In this document: piece after piece, positions 9,169 to 18,135 of the stretch
How positions within the stretch are numbered: the first letter of the stretch is position 1
Layout: every line of letters starts with the position of its first letter
Assembly: GCA_945833885.1 (NCBI GenBank)
Contig: CAMAFY010000024.1
Span: 1 to 42,874, forward strand
Origin: an uncultured Bacteroidales bacterium
GTDB lineage: Bacteria > Bacteroidota > Bacteroidia > Bacteroidales > Bacteroidaceae
Length of the DNA: 42,874 bases
Direction of reading: 5' to 3'
Program-made: the position numbers and the translations under genes
The notes under the pieces: model-generated
Told to the model about the DNA's origin: nothing
The model's input: only the letters and a program-made list of their open reading frames with translations
The model's database searches: none

Positions 9169-10338
9169 ATGAAACCTCTGAAATCTCTGCTCACACTTTC
9201 CATAGTCCTTTTCTGTTTCAACGCAAACGCTGACACACGCACCGACAAATTGCAGACCTATGTGCTGGAAACGCCCTACGAAGTGAAGGACATCCAGGTG
9301 CCCGAAACGGCACGCCGACCCAAGAACGTCATACTGATGATTGGCGATGGTATGAGCCTTATGCACGTCTACACCGCATGGGTGGCAAACCGTGGCGCAC
9401 TTTACATCACAGACTGCCATCCTCACGTGGGACTTGCCAAGACCCTCTGCGCCGACAAACTCATTACCGACAGCGGTGCCGGCGGAACGTTCCTTGCCAC
9501 AGGTAAGATGACGCGCTACCATAGCATCGGTGTTGACGCCGAAGGACGCCCCGCACCCTCACTCGTTGACTTCGCGAAAGACAACGGAATGGGGGCAGGA
9601 ATGGCTTTCACCTGCCGCATTTGGGATGCCACACCATCGGACTTCAACTGCCATCAAGTGGACCGCGACAAGGAATTCGACGTTGCCGCTGACTATGCCG
9701 ACTGCAGAATGGACTACGTTTGTGGCGGAGGTTGGAAGAAATTGGTGGAACGTCCCGACGGAAGGAACATCATGAAGGAACTCGAAGCACGGGGCTACAA
9801 CCTGGCATATACGTGGGAAGACGCCCAGAAACTCGGACAACTCCCGATTTTTGCACTTACCGACGAGGTGGATACTCCCCTGCCCGCCGACCGCGGTGAC
9901 CGCCTGGCACAGTCGTCACTTAAAGGACTTGACCTGCTGAAAGCGCAGACTTCAAAGCAGACACCCAAAGACCAGCGCACGAAAGGCTTCTTCTTCATGA
10001 TTGAAGGTTCGCAACTCGATGACTACGGACACTTCAACGACCTGCCCATGTTGATGGAGGAAACGCACGACTTCGACCGCACTGTCGGCGCCGTCCTCGA
10101 ATGGGCGGCACGCGATGGTGAGACTCTCGTGGTGGTAACTGCCGACCATGAGACCGGAGGCCTCACACTTGTCGACGGAGACCTCGGACGTGGCGAGGTG
10201 CAATGCAAGTTCTCCACCACCGGACACAGCGGAATCATGGTGCCTGTCTACGCTTATGGACCCGGAGCAACCTGCTTCGACGGCGTATATACACAAGGTG
10301 AAGTGAATGAAAAAATCAAACAATTACTCTCGAAATGA
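9169..10338 (+). CDS. Exported alkaline phosphatase (PhoA superfamily)
   Basis: A phosphomonoesterase of 389 residues with a signal peptide (MKPLKSLLTLSIVLFCFNANA). Metal- and substrate-binding motifs of the alkaline phosphatase family are visible: MIGDGMS near residue 56; the nucleophile serine in TDSGAGGTFLATG (Ser102); TPSDFNCHQ; IEGSQLDDYGH; TADHETGG (Asp326, His327); and GHSGIMVPVYAYGP. It lies 220 bases after the GH92 gene and overlaps the next ORF by ATGA, so it belongs to the same locus. Substrate is not given by sequence. Next to mannosidases, phosphorylated mannans or sugar phosphates released from glycans are attractive candidates, but general phosphate scavenging is equally possible. 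Confidence 0.92.
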   Translation: MKPLKSLLTLSIVLFCFNANADTRTDKLQTYVLETPYEVKDIQVPETARRPKNVILMIGDGMSLMHVYTAWVANRGALYITDCHPHVGLAKTLCADKLITDSGAGGTFLATGKMTRYHSIGVDAEGRPAPSLVDFAKDNGMGAGMAFTCRIWDATPSDFNCHQVDRDKEFDVAADYADCRMDYVCGGGWKKLVERPDGRNIMKELEARGYNLAYTWEDAQKLGQLPIFALTDEVDTPLPADRGDRLAQSSLKGLDLLKAQTSKQTPKDQRTKGFFFMIEGSQLDDYGHFNDLPMLMEETHDFDRTVGAVLEWAARDGETLVVVTADHETGGLTLVDGDLGRGEVQCKFSTTGHSGIMVPVYAYGPGATCFDGVYTQGEVNEKIKQLLSK

Positions 10339-11942
10339 AGTTTCTTGGCATAATTTCACTGAGCATCGCCCTGCATTGCACGGCCGCCACGGCACAGACC
10401 ACCAGTGGAAACGACAGCATCTACAAACTTCCCTACAAGGACACCTACGTCCGCGATGCCCATGTGGCGGAAAATTCCTTCCGGACCATGAAACCCCGGA
10501 CCATGGACATCCCCACTTTCGACCAGGCGCGCGGCATTTTGCCCGAACCGATATGGAAAGGCCATGAGGAAGAACTGAACATGTACTGGCGGGCATGGGA
10601 AATCGGAGTGGGAAACATCCGCAATCCACAGCCCGGAAGCGGATTTGTGGCGCCATACTTCGACACTGCCTACAACGGAAACATCTTCATGTGGGACAGT
10701 TCCTTCATACTTATGTTCGCAAAGTACGGCACCCGGCTGTTCCCTTTCCAACTGACGCTTGACAATTTCTACGCCAAACAGCATCCCGACGGCTTCATCT
10801 GCCGCGAAATCAAGCGCGATGGCTCAGACTGTTTCGAGCGCTATGACCCCGTTTCCACCGGTCCTAACCTCATTCCATGGTGCGAAATGGAGTATTTCCG
10901 CCAATTCGGGGATACCGAACGTCTGCACAAGATATTCCCAGTCCTTGTAAGTTACAACAATTGGCTCCGTCTTAACCGCACGTGGCGCAACGGAACGTAC
11001 TGGTCTTCGGGGTGGGGAACGGGCATGGACAACATACCTCGACTGCCGGAAGGCTACAATCTCAACTTCAGTCACGGACATATGATATGGCTGGATACGA
11101 ACCTTCAGCAGATTTTCATTGACTATCAGATGCTACAGATGGGATTTTACATCGAAAGGTGGCAAGAAATCGAGCACATGGAGGACGAAGCCATCCGATT
11201 AAGCGGCTATATCCAGGACAATCTGTGGGACGAAACGACAGGATTCCTGTACGATCAGTATGCCGATGGCGCACTTGCAGGCGTAAAGACCATCAGTGCC
11301 TACTGGGCATTGCTGACCGACGGCCTGCTTTCGCGGAACCAGCAGGAACGATTGGTGGCACATCTGACGGATACTACGGAATTCTGCCGCCCAGGTATGG
11401 TACCCAGCATCGAAAAGAAGTGTCCAAAATACCGTCCGAACGGCAGATATTGGCAGGGAGGTGTGTGGCCCGGCACGAATTATATGGTGATGCGCGGCCT
11501 CGACCGCCAAGGTTTCCGTAAGGAAGCACGGGAGATTGCCGCCAAACATTACCACCAAGTGTTTGAGGTCTTCAAGCGCGACCACACCTTTTATGAGTAC
11601 TATTCCCCCGAAACTATGGACCCCGGATTCATGGCAAGGCGCGAATTCATCGGATGGACCGGGCTGGCCCCCATCGGTGTCTTCATAGAATACATCCTCG
11701 GCATCAAAGCCGACTACCCCGAAAACACCATCATTTGGGACTGTAACCTGACGGAAGAGCACGGCATCACCCGCTACCCTTACGGTCCGGAAGGGAACAT
11801 CAGTTTCAAGGCTGCGGCACGCAAGAACGCTTCGGCGCGTCCGCAACTCACCATCCACAGCAATGTGGCCTTCAAACTCCGCCTCCGCTATGGCGATAAG
11901 GAGGAGATGCTGGACGTCACTCCCGACAAAGCCACTTATTAA
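10335..11942 (+). CDS. Exported GH63-like (alpha/alpha)6-barrel glycoside hydrolase
   Basis: The product has 535 residues and a signal peptide ending near ATAQ. Its ATG overlaps the stop codon of the phosphatase as ATGA, indicating translational coupling. The sequence resembles the GH63/GH37-related toroid glycosidases: FMWDSSFILMF near residue 120; YWSSGWGTGMDNIPR (222-236), where Asp232 is the likely acid; YWQGGVWPGTNYMVMRGL; and YYSPET toward the C-terminus. GH63 includes processing alpha-glucosidase I of N-glycans and bacterial alpha-glycosidases. Next to GH92 and GH125, removal of the terminal glucose of high-mannose N-glycans, or of another alpha-linked cap, is an attractive inference. 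Exact family and specificity remain uncertain. Confidence 0.8.
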   Translation: MKFLGIISLSIALHCTAATAQTTSGNDSIYKLPYKDTYVRDAHVAENSFRTMKPRTMDIPTFDQARGILPEPIWKGHEEELNMYWRAWEIGVGNIRNPQPGSGFVAPYFDTAYNGNIFMWDSSFILMFAKYGTRLFPFQLTLDNFYAKQHPDGFICREIKRDGSDCFERYDPVSTGPNLIPWCEMEYFRQFGDTERLHKIFPVLVSYNNWLRLNRTWRNGTYWSSGWGTGMDNIPRLPEGYNLNFSHGHMIWLDTNLQQIFIDYQMLQMGFYIERWQEIEHMEDEAIRLSGYIQDNLWDETTGFLYDQYADGALAGVKTISAYWALLTDGLLSRNQQERLVAHLTDTTEFCRPGMVPSIEKKCPKYRPNGRYWQGGVWPGTNYMVMRGLDRQGFRKEAREIAAKHYHQVFEVFKRDHTFYEYYSPETMDPGFMARREFIGWTGLAPIGVFIEYILGIKADYPENTIIWDCNLTEEHGITRYPYGPEGNISFKAAARKNASARPQLTIHSNVAFKLRLRYGDKEEMLDVTPDKATY

Positions 11943-12206
11943 AACCCGAAGGAACTGCAACGAAGTCTGCGGGGACCTCAAAAAAACGGGGCATACGATG
12001 GTGGAAACTGCCAAACTCCCTGCCGCAAACAATGGCAGCACACGCCGGATTCCACGGAGGTTGCAAACGTATACAATCGCTATCCGGATGGGATCTTTCG
12101 GAATAACCAAAGATAGACATTGGCCATTCAAATAGGAATCCACGGCATTCTACCCTTCAATGTTCCGCCCCCCAGACTTCAAAGCACCATATTCTTTACC
12201 CTTATC
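11943..12206. other. 264-base gap inside the mannan locus
   Basis: I see no gene here. A short inverted repeat CTGCCA/TGGCAG lies near 12008-12037, but no T-run follows. A minus-strand TATCTTTG near 12108-12115 has no gene to serve. No convincing plus-strand promoter precedes the GH125 gene, so transcription probably reads through. Confidence 0.45.
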
Positions 12207-13622
12207 ATGAAAACATTCCTCAATATTCTTCTGGCCTTCTCCGCAGTAAGCGCCAACGCCTACTGCGCCGCACCCGCAGAGGTTGCCGACCAACGTCCGG
12301 CAAAATCGGAACGCGCCTTTGTCTCTGCCGAGGTGGAGCGCGTCATCACCGAGGTGGCGGAGCGCATCAAGGACCCCAAACTGCGGCAGATGTTCATCAA
12401 CTGCTTCCCGAACACCCTCGACACCACCGTACGTTTCAAGATGAAGGACGGCGTTCCCGACACGTTTGTCATCACCGGCGACATCCCAGCCATGTGGCTT
12501 CGCGACTCTTCTGCCCAGATTTGGCCCTACCTGAACCTTTGTCAAGACGACAAAGACCTGCAGATTATGATTGCAGGACTGATACGCCGACAGGCAGACT
12601 GCATCATTCTTGACCCCTATGCCAACGCTTTCAACGACGGACCTACGGGAAGTTTCTGGGAAACCGACTTCACTCAGCACATGGTGAAGGAACTTCATGA
12701 GAGGAAATGGGAGATCGATTCGCTCTGTTATCCCATACGCATCGCCTACAAATACTGGCAACTCACCGGCGATGCCAGCGTCTTCACCGACACTTGGCAC
12801 AAGGCCATGGAACTCGTCCTCCGCACTTTCCGCGAGCAACAGCGGAAGGACGGCCGCGGACCGTACAGTTTCTTCCGCGAATGTGAGCGTCCCACCGACT
12901 CGAACATCAATGGTGGCTTCGGCGCACCCGTGCGTCCTGTCGGTCTGATCTTCTCGGCTTTCCGTCCCAGCGACGACGCTACGCAGTACGGATTTCTGAT
13001 TCCCAGCAACATGTTTGCCGTGACTTCCCTCCGACAGTTGGCAGAAATCGAGTCAAAGGTCCTACATCACGACGAGTTTGCCCGCGATTGTCGCGAACTG
13101 GCCGGAGAAGTGGAGGCCGCACTGCTGAAGTATGCCATCGTAGACCACCCGAAATACGGAAAAATCTACGCTTACGAGGTCGACGGTTACGGCAATTACC
13201 TCATGATGGACGACGCTAACGTGCCCAGTCTTTTGGCTTTGCCGTACATGGGATGGAGAAACGCAGAAGATTCTCTGTACCGCAACACCCGAAACTTTGT
13301 ATGGAGCGAGGACAACCCCTACTTTTTCCGCGGAAAGGCCGGCGAGGGCATCGGAGGTCCCCACGTCGGACTGGACTATCCATGGCCCATGAGCATCATT
13401 CTGAAGGGACTTACCACCGAAAATGCCGATGAACTCCGCGAATGTCTTGCCATGCTGCGCGATACTGACGGAGATACGGGCTTCATGCACGAAAGTTTCC
13501 ATAAGGATGACGCGAAAAACTTCACACGTTCATGGTTCGCCTGGGCGAATACGCTGTTCGGCGAACTCATTCTGCACGTCGCCGACACCCATCCCGAGGT
13601 TCTTCAGACCGATTTCAATTGA
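12207..13622 (+). CDS. GH125 exo-alpha-1,6-mannosidase, exported
   Basis: An enzyme of 471 residues. The ATG at 12207 gives a signal peptide (MKTFLNILLAFSAVSANAYC); an in-frame TTG 87 bases upstream was rejected. Typical GH125 sequence follows: NTLDTTVRF, TGDIPAMWLRDSSAQIWPYL, DPYANAFNDGP, YSFFRECERPTD, FSAFRPSDDATQYGFLIPSN, GLDYPWPMSIILKGLT and FTRSWFAWANTLFGELI. Characterised GH125 enzymes remove alpha-1,6-linked mannose by an inverting mechanism and commonly occur with GH92 enzymes in Bacteroides mannan or N-glycan loci. Here it complements the GH92 protein, GH92 taking alpha-1,2 (or 1,3) caps and GH125 the alpha-1,6 backbone. This is one of the firmest assignments in the locus. Confidence 0.95.
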   Translation: MKTFLNILLAFSAVSANAYCAAPAEVADQRPAKSERAFVSAEVERVITEVAERIKDPKLRQMFINCFPNTLDTTVRFKMKDGVPDTFVITGDIPAMWLRDSSAQIWPYLNLCQDDKDLQIMIAGLIRRQADCIILDPYANAFNDGPTGSFWETDFTQHMVKELHERKWEIDSLCYPIRIAYKYWQLTGDASVFTDTWHKAMELVLRTFREQQRKDGRGPYSFFRECERPTDSNINGGFGAPVRPVGLIFSAFRPSDDATQYGFLIPSNMFAVTSLRQLAEIESKVLHHDEFARDCRELAGEVEAALLKYAIVDHPKYGKIYAYEVDGYGNYLMMDDANVPSLLALPYMGWRNAEDSLYRNTRNFVWSEDNPYFFRGKAGEGIGGPHVGLDYPWPMSIILKGLTTENADELRECLAMLRDTDGDTGFMHESFHKDDAKNFTRSWFAWANTLFGELILHVADTHPEVLQTDFN

Positions 13623-13638
13623 TGTTTCGCCCTCGTTT

Positions 13639-13697
13639 TTCCACGAAATTACACCCAATCTTCCACGAATTACCACCAATCATCCACAAAACCTGTC
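13639..13697. repeat. Short 22-nt phased repeat, about 3 units
   Basis: TTCCACGAA occurs at 13639 and 13661 (22 apart), and the related ATCCACAAA follows at 13682 (21 apart). The units fill the gap between the GH125 stop and the next ATG. Confidence 0.5.
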
Positions 13698-14564
13698 ATG
13701 TTCAAACATATTTTCCTATCCATTTCCGCCCTCTGCATGCTGGCTTTTGCCGCATGTACGAACAAGGAGGCCGACACCGTGAGCCTCAATTATGCGACCT
13801 TCAACATCCGTTATGACAATCCCGAGGACAGTTTGAACAACTGGAAATACCGCAAAGACTCCGTAGCGGCGTTCATCACTGCCCACAATCTCGACATCGT
13901 CGGCTGTCAGGAGGTGCTCTATCATCAGTTGACCGACCTGCAGGAACGCCTCCCCGACTACGGATATGTGGGTGTTTGCCGCGACGATGGCGACCGTGCC
14001 GGCGAGGCTGCCCCGATTTTCTATAAGAAAGACCGCTTCGAGGTGCTGGCAAACAGCACATTCTGGCTCTCGCAATACCCTGATTCCGTAGGATTCATCG
14101 GATGGGACGGCGCATGCTGCCGCATTGCCACATGGGCAAAACTGCGCGAGCGGAAGAGCGGACGAATCTTCATGGCCGTAAACACGCACTTCGACCACGT
14201 CGGGACCGAAGCACGCCGCAAGGCTGCGCTGCTGATCATCGACAGCATACGGAGCATTGTGGGCGAAGAACCCGCAATTCTCACCGGAGACTTCAATGTC
14301 AACGACGAAAGTGAGGCATACAAGACCATCACGACCAACGAGTTTGTCCTCAACGACGCCTTCAAGACCGCCGAAGAACGGGAAGGCGTGACGTGGACCT
14401 TCCATGATTGGGGAAAAATTCCCGAGGATGAGTGCGAGAAGATCGACTTCATCTTCGTCACCTCCGGCATCAGCGTGAAGAAAGCCCTGATTCCCCACCC
14501 CGGTACCGGCCCCACCGGCTACCTTTCGGACCACAATCCACACATTGCCCAACTGGAATTCTGA
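13698..14564 (+). CDS. Endonuclease/exonuclease/phosphatase-fold lipoprotein
   Basis: The product has 288 residues and a lipoprotein signal (lipobox FAAC). The fold landmarks of the EEP superfamily are present: TFNIRYDNPED near the N-terminus; metal-binding Glu72 in GCQEVL; VNTHFDH; LTGDFNVN; and catalytic SDHNP (Asp278, His279). The superfamily contains DNases, sphingomyelinases and inositol-polyphosphate phosphatases. Exported members beside mannosidase genes are common in Bacteroides-type genomes but their substrate is not established. The neighbouring alkaline phosphatase and PI-PLC suggest a phosphodiester such as mannosyl-phosphate or a GPI/phospholipid head group, as inference only. 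Nuclease activity cannot be excluded. Confidence 0.88.
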   Translation: MFKHIFLSISALCMLAFAACTNKEADTVSLNYATFNIRYDNPEDSLNNWKYRKDSVAAFITAHNLDIVGCQEVLYHQLTDLQERLPDYGYVGVCRDDGDRAGEAAPIFYKKDRFEVLANSTFWLSQYPDSVGFIGWDGACCRIATWAKLRERKSGRIFMAVNTHFDHVGTEARRKAALLIIDSIRSIVGEEPAILTGDFNVNDESEAYKTITTNEFVLNDAFKTAEEREGVTWTFHDWGKIPEDECEKIDFIFVTSGISVKKALIPHPGTGPTGYLSDHNPHIAQLEF

Positions 14565-14583
14565 GCAGACGGGGCGGCAACGC

Positions 14584-14638
14584 TCCGCACTGACCTACAC
14601 AACCTCCGCCTTTATTTTCCGACATTTCCGCCAACACC
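14584..14638. repeat. Very short 21/22-nt phased repeat, 3 boxes
   Basis: TCCGC boxes lie at 14584, 14605 and 14627 (spacing 21 and 22); the first two are preceded by CAACGC and CAACC. It is too short to be significant alone but matches the period of the other gaps. Confidence 0.3.
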
Positions 14639-15598
14639 ATGCGACGATTGTCCACCATTCTCCTCCTTCTCCTGGGATTCCTGCCGATGTCCGCACAGCA
14701 AAGCCCCGACCTTTCCGAATGGATGTCGGCATTGCCCGACGAAACACCCGTACATCGGATGTCAATCCCCGGAAGTCACGACAGCGGTGCCGTATGTGGC
14801 AACGTTTTCCTCAAAGTTCAGGACGCCGATATTCCGCGACAACTTGAACTGGGCGTGCGTTTCTTCGACATTCGTCTGAAAGCCGACCGCGAAAACGGCG
14901 TGACGGCCGACGACAACAGCGGCAAAGGGGCACGCATGCTCGGAGTCTACCACTCCGGACAGTTCATGAACCAGACGTGGGATGCCGATGTCCTGCCCGC
15001 CATGCGCCGCTTTCTCACCGAGCATCCACGGGAATTCCTCATCGTGCTGCTCAAGTGCGAGGGGGGCAACCGTGCGGCGTTCTCCAGGCTCCTCGGCCGC
15101 AGTCTGACCGCCGCCGAAGGGGTGGCGAAGGACTTTTCTGCCAATCTTTCGCTGGGAGAATGCCGCGGACGCATCCTCTTTCTCCTGCGCGACGAGGTGG
15201 AGGGCACGCCCACGGCATCGATGATTGCGGGATGGGACGACAACGTCACCTGCAACGTCACCATCCATCCCCGCAACGGCACGGCGGGAACAGCGTGCGT
15301 TGAGGACGAATATGGCTACGAAACCATCGCGGCGGCACGCTACAAGACGCTGACCACCCTGCGCAATATGGCCGCGGCGGCCCTGCAACGTCCGGCGGAC
15401 GACGGCGCTCCATGCTGGTACTTCTCCTATGCTTCGTGCCACGCCGTGCCGAACAATTCACCGGAACAGTTTGCCGATGTGGTCAATCCTGCCGTACTGG
15501 CGGCGCTGCCCACCATAGAAGGCCCCCTCGGCATCGTACTTATCGACTTCTGCGAACGCTACAAAACGCTCATCCAACGGATAGTAGAGCGCAACTAA
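14639..15598 (+). CDS. Exported phosphatidylinositol-specific phospholipase C-like protein
   Basis: The product has 319 residues with a signal peptide (MRRLSTILLLLLGFLPMSAQ). The PI-PLC X domain occupies most of the protein. It shows SIPGSHDSG with catalytic His47, ELGVRFFDIRLK, the second conserved histidine in YHSGQFMNQTW (His105), FLTEHPREFLIVLLK and GRILFLLRDE. The bacterial family cleaves phosphatidylinositol or GPI anchors by general acid-base chemistry with two histidines, without calcium. As the last gene of the locus it sits just before a strong terminator. With mannosidases upstream, release of GPI-anchored mannoproteins, from host or fungi, is plausible but inferred. Confidence 0.9.
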   Translation: MRRLSTILLLLLGFLPMSAQQSPDLSEWMSALPDETPVHRMSIPGSHDSGAVCGNVFLKVQDADIPRQLELGVRFFDIRLKADRENGVTADDNSGKGARMLGVYHSGQFMNQTWDADVLPAMRRFLTEHPREFLIVLLKCEGGNRAAFSRLLGRSLTAAEGVAKDFSANLSLGECRGRILFLLRDEVEGTPTASMIAGWDDNVTCNVTIHPRNGTAGTACVEDEYGYETIAAARYKTLTTLRNMAAAALQRPADDGAPCWYFSYASCHAVPNNSPEQFADVVNPAVLAALPTIEGPLGIVLIDFCERYKTLIQRIVERN

Positions 15599-15620
15599 GA
15601 CGCCGTTTCCTGCCTGCAAG

Positions 15621-15678
15621 ACACCGGAAAATCTCCCCAAAGGTCCATACCCGCCGCGAGATTTTCCGGTGTTTTTTG
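15621..15678 (+). terminator. Strong rho-independent terminator ending the mannan locus
   Basis: ACACCGGAAAATCTC (15621-15635) pairs perfectly with GAGATTTTCCGGTGT (15658-15672) and is followed by six T. It lies 22 bases after the PI-PLC stop codon. Confidence 0.9.
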
Positions 15679-15866
15679 TGTCACAGCGGCAGAGTCCGTC
15701 CCTTAGGGTTGCGGCGTCATCCGGCGATTTCCCGACACTTCCCCCCACCCTTTCTGCGCAGACGGGCAGCACTCGATGCGGCGCACACAGGCGGATTTTC
15801 AGCACAACGCCTCCACCGTTTCCCGCACCGGAAAACGGAGATGGGGAAAACGCGGACGGACCATGT
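15679..15866. other. Intergenic stretch with no recognised feature
   Basis: GC-rich sequence between the terminator and the repeat array. I see no gene, RNA or hairpin of note. Confidence 0.45.
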
Positions 15867-16206
15867 GGAGGTGGTAAACGGGAAACATGGAGGCAGGGAA
15901 GCCTGTGCACAGGCGTAATATAAGGAAAATATTGAGGATGGAAATGCGGACACGAAGGTCGGAGAATGCGGACACAGAGAATGGAAAATACAGACACGGA
16001 GGCTGTAAACGAATATCACGGAGACTGTAAACGGTTATCACAGAGGCCGGAAACGGGGAAAACCGAGATTGGGAGAAGCGAATGCGGAGGCCGGAAAAGC
16101 CACCTCGGAGAAGGGCGTGAGAAAGTGCCGCACTTCGCATCGGAAAGTGCCGCACTTCATCATCGGAAATTCCGTACTTTCCATCGCAAAATGCGGCACT
16201 TTTTCG
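15867..16206. repeat. 22-nt tandem degenerate repeat array, 12 or more units
   Basis: Seven consecutive units of exactly 22 bases start at 15961, 15983, 16005, 16027, 16049, 16071 and 16093. Most begin G(G/T)AAA and have GGAG, GAGG or CGAG near their end. After a 4-base slip the array continues with units at 16119, 16142, 16165 and 16186 (23, 23, 21 nt) whose core is AAAGTGCCGCACTT, close to the array at 5300. To the left, GGAG boxes at 15867 and 15889 are in step, with less regular sequence between. The palindrome GCCTGTGCACAGGC lies at 15901-15914. Confidence 0.8.
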
Positions 16207-16428
16207 GCGGCACCGCACGATGTGTTTCCGGCATTGTACGGACAACGCTGAACGGATGGACAGACCTGAGTCACAGCGTGTTCCGTAGCGGAAAGGCGGG
16301 AATGCTGCACCTGAATTTGAAATGTTCGGTATACATCCGCAGAGATTACGGCAGAACGGAGAATTGAAAAGGGAGGTTTTGAACAGTTTCTGTTTCATTT
16401 TGAACGTAAAAGAATGTGAAAACCGCCG
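16207..16428. other. Intergenic stretch upstream of the efflux operon promoter
   Basis: No supported gene. An open frame from 16322 to 16714 crosses the promoter box and has an atypical composition, so it is not called. Confidence 0.4.
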
Positions 16429-16436
16429 TAACTTTG
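16429..16436 (+). promoter_or_regulatory. Probable -7 element TAACTTTG for the efflux operon, with a long leader
   Basis: TAACTTTG matches TAnnTTTG. A TTTG at 16399 lies 26 bases upstream, longer than the usual spacing. The implied leader to the ATG at 16733 is about 290 nt. It holds a stem CCCCCTG/CAGGGGG (16591-16613) without a T-run, whose regulatory meaning is unknown. Confidence 0.5.
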
Positions 16437-16732
16437 CAGCCGAAAAAAGCAAATGGATAAGGAAAGGTAACGGAAAACGTCGGGAAAAGCCCGCCACAGG
16501 TTCCGCTACCGCCCTTCAGTTCCTCCCACATACTCACCCCCGAACAGCGCCGCCTGCCACAGCGGATGTGCCGCAAGCCGCGCCAATGTTCCCCCTGCCT
16601 CAACGACAGGGGGCGACGGTTGCGCCCGCCGATGCCGCAAATGCCGGCAAAGGGTGCGGAATACCGGGGATGGAAGCGGCGGAAGGGCATAACGCATCAT
16701 CCACACACCGATAACACATCTTCTATATTGAT

Positions 16733-18058
16733 ATGAGAAAAACATTGACAGCATTGATGCTGATGACCGGAAGTTTTTCGGTTTTGTCGGCTCAGGAAAC
16801 ACTGACCCTCGACGATTGTCTGCGCATAGGTCTGGAAAACAACCTGAACCTCAAGAGCAGTCGCAACGAAATCGCCAAAGGTAAGCACGGCATCAGCGAG
16901 AACCGTGCGAAACTGTTGCCGCAAATCAACGGCGTGGTTGGCTTCAACGACAACTTCGAACCTCCGGTGTCCGTCACCGACGGTTCGGCCTACGGCAACA
17001 AATACAACGTGACGAAGACCCTGCAATACAACGCTTCGGCAGGCTTTCAACTGCAAATGCCGCTCTATAACCAGATGCTTCTGACGGCAATGGACATAGC
17101 CCGTACCGTCGATGAACTGAACACACTGTCCTATGAAAAGGCACGCGAGGACCTGATGGTCCAAATCTGCAAGATGTATTATCTGGCACAGAACACAGCG
17201 GAACAGATACGCCTGGTGGAAGACAACATCAAACGCCTCGAGGAACTCCGCGACATCACCACGGCATTCTACGACAATGGCATGGTAATGGAGGTGGATG
17301 TGAAGCGCGTAAACCTGAACATCGAGAACCTGAGTGTGCAACGCGACAATGCGAACTCCATGCTCGAGCAGCAGTATAATATGCTGAAATACATCATCGA
17401 TTACCCTGTCGACGCGCAAATCTCCCTCACTCCCGTCAATCCGGGTCAGACCTCCGAAATCCAACTTACGGGACTCAGCACCGACCTTTACGAATTTCAA
17501 CTGCTGGAAAAGCAGCAGACGCTGGCTGAGCAACAGAAGAAACTCGTGCGCGACGGCTATCTTCCATCACTGAATCTTACGGCAAACTGGATGTTCACCG
17601 CCTATACCGACAAGGCAAGGAATTGGTTCAAGTCGGGGCCGTCGAGCCATTGGTACCGCTCCGATGGCGTAGGTCTTACCCTGAGGGTCCCCATTTTCGA
17701 CGGACTTGAAAAGCGTTCGAAGACGAGAAAGGCGCAGATCGACATCGAGAATGCGAACATCGCCTACGAGAATGCCATGAAAAGCATGACGACACAGTAC
17801 ATCAACGCCACCAATGACCTGAACAACAGCCTGCGGAACTACACCAAACAGTACGACAACTACCGCCTGGCTGAGGACGTATACAGCGTCACCGCCGACC
17901 AGTACCGCGAGGGTGTGGCATCGATGACCGATGTCCTGCAGGACGAGATGCGGATGAGCGAGGCACAAAACAACTATCTTACCGCACACTACAACCTGCA
18001 AGTGGCACAACTGACGCTGCTGAAACTTTCAGGACAACTTGACACCCTTACCAAATAA
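16733..18058 (+). CDS. TolC-family outer membrane efflux protein
   Basis: An outer-membrane factor of 441 residues with a signal peptide (ending SVLSAQ). It starts with the family-typical ETLTLDDCLRIGLENNLNLK, has two long coiled-coil-rich repeats, and ends GVASMTDVLQDEMRMSEAQNNYLTAHYNLQVAQLTLLKLSG, a usual OEP domain ending. Length agrees with TolC homologues. It is the first gene of an operon with an HlyD-type adaptor (77-base gap) and an MFS exporter, together forming an EmrAB-TolC-like pump spanning both membranes. Substrate is unknown. No TetR or MarR gene accompanies it; the AraC gene at 21964 is separated by a terminator. Confidence 0.92.
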   Translation: MRKTLTALMLMTGSFSVLSAQETLTLDDCLRIGLENNLNLKSSRNEIAKGKHGISENRAKLLPQINGVVGFNDNFEPPVSVTDGSAYGNKYNVTKTLQYNASAGFQLQMPLYNQMLLTAMDIARTVDELNTLSYEKAREDLMVQICKMYYLAQNTAEQIRLVEDNIKRLEELRDITTAFYDNGMVMEVDVKRVNLNIENLSVQRDNANSMLEQQYNMLKYIIDYPVDAQISLTPVNPGQTSEIQLTGLSTDLYEFQLLEKQQTLAEQQKKLVRDGYLPSLNLTANWMFTAYTDKARNWFKSGPSSHWYRSDGVGLTLRVPIFDGLEKRSKTRKAQIDIENANIAYENAMKSMTTQYINATNDLNNSLRNYTKQYDNYRLAEDVYSVTADQYREGVASMTDVLQDEMRMSEAQNNYLTAHYNLQVAQLTLLKLSGQLDTLTK

Positions 18059-18135
18059 GAGGGACGCCCGCCACGGAAACGTGGGGACTTCACCGATTTC
18101 AAACACGCATACAACATCATAATTTTCCGCATATC

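Noticed and set aside
12108-12115. Minus-strand TATCTTTG promoter-like box
   Set aside because: No minus-strand gene lies to its left within reach; a chance match to a short consensus is likely.
15901-15914. Palindrome GCCTGTGCACAGGC as an operator or attachment site
   Set aside because: A single 14-base palindrome within a degenerate repeat array, with no second copy or adjoining gene to support a function.
16322-16714. 130-codon plus-strand ORF before the TolC gene
   Set aside because: It spans the TAACTTTG promoter box, has Pro/Ala/Thr-rich low-complexity sequence at the end and no recognisable domain.
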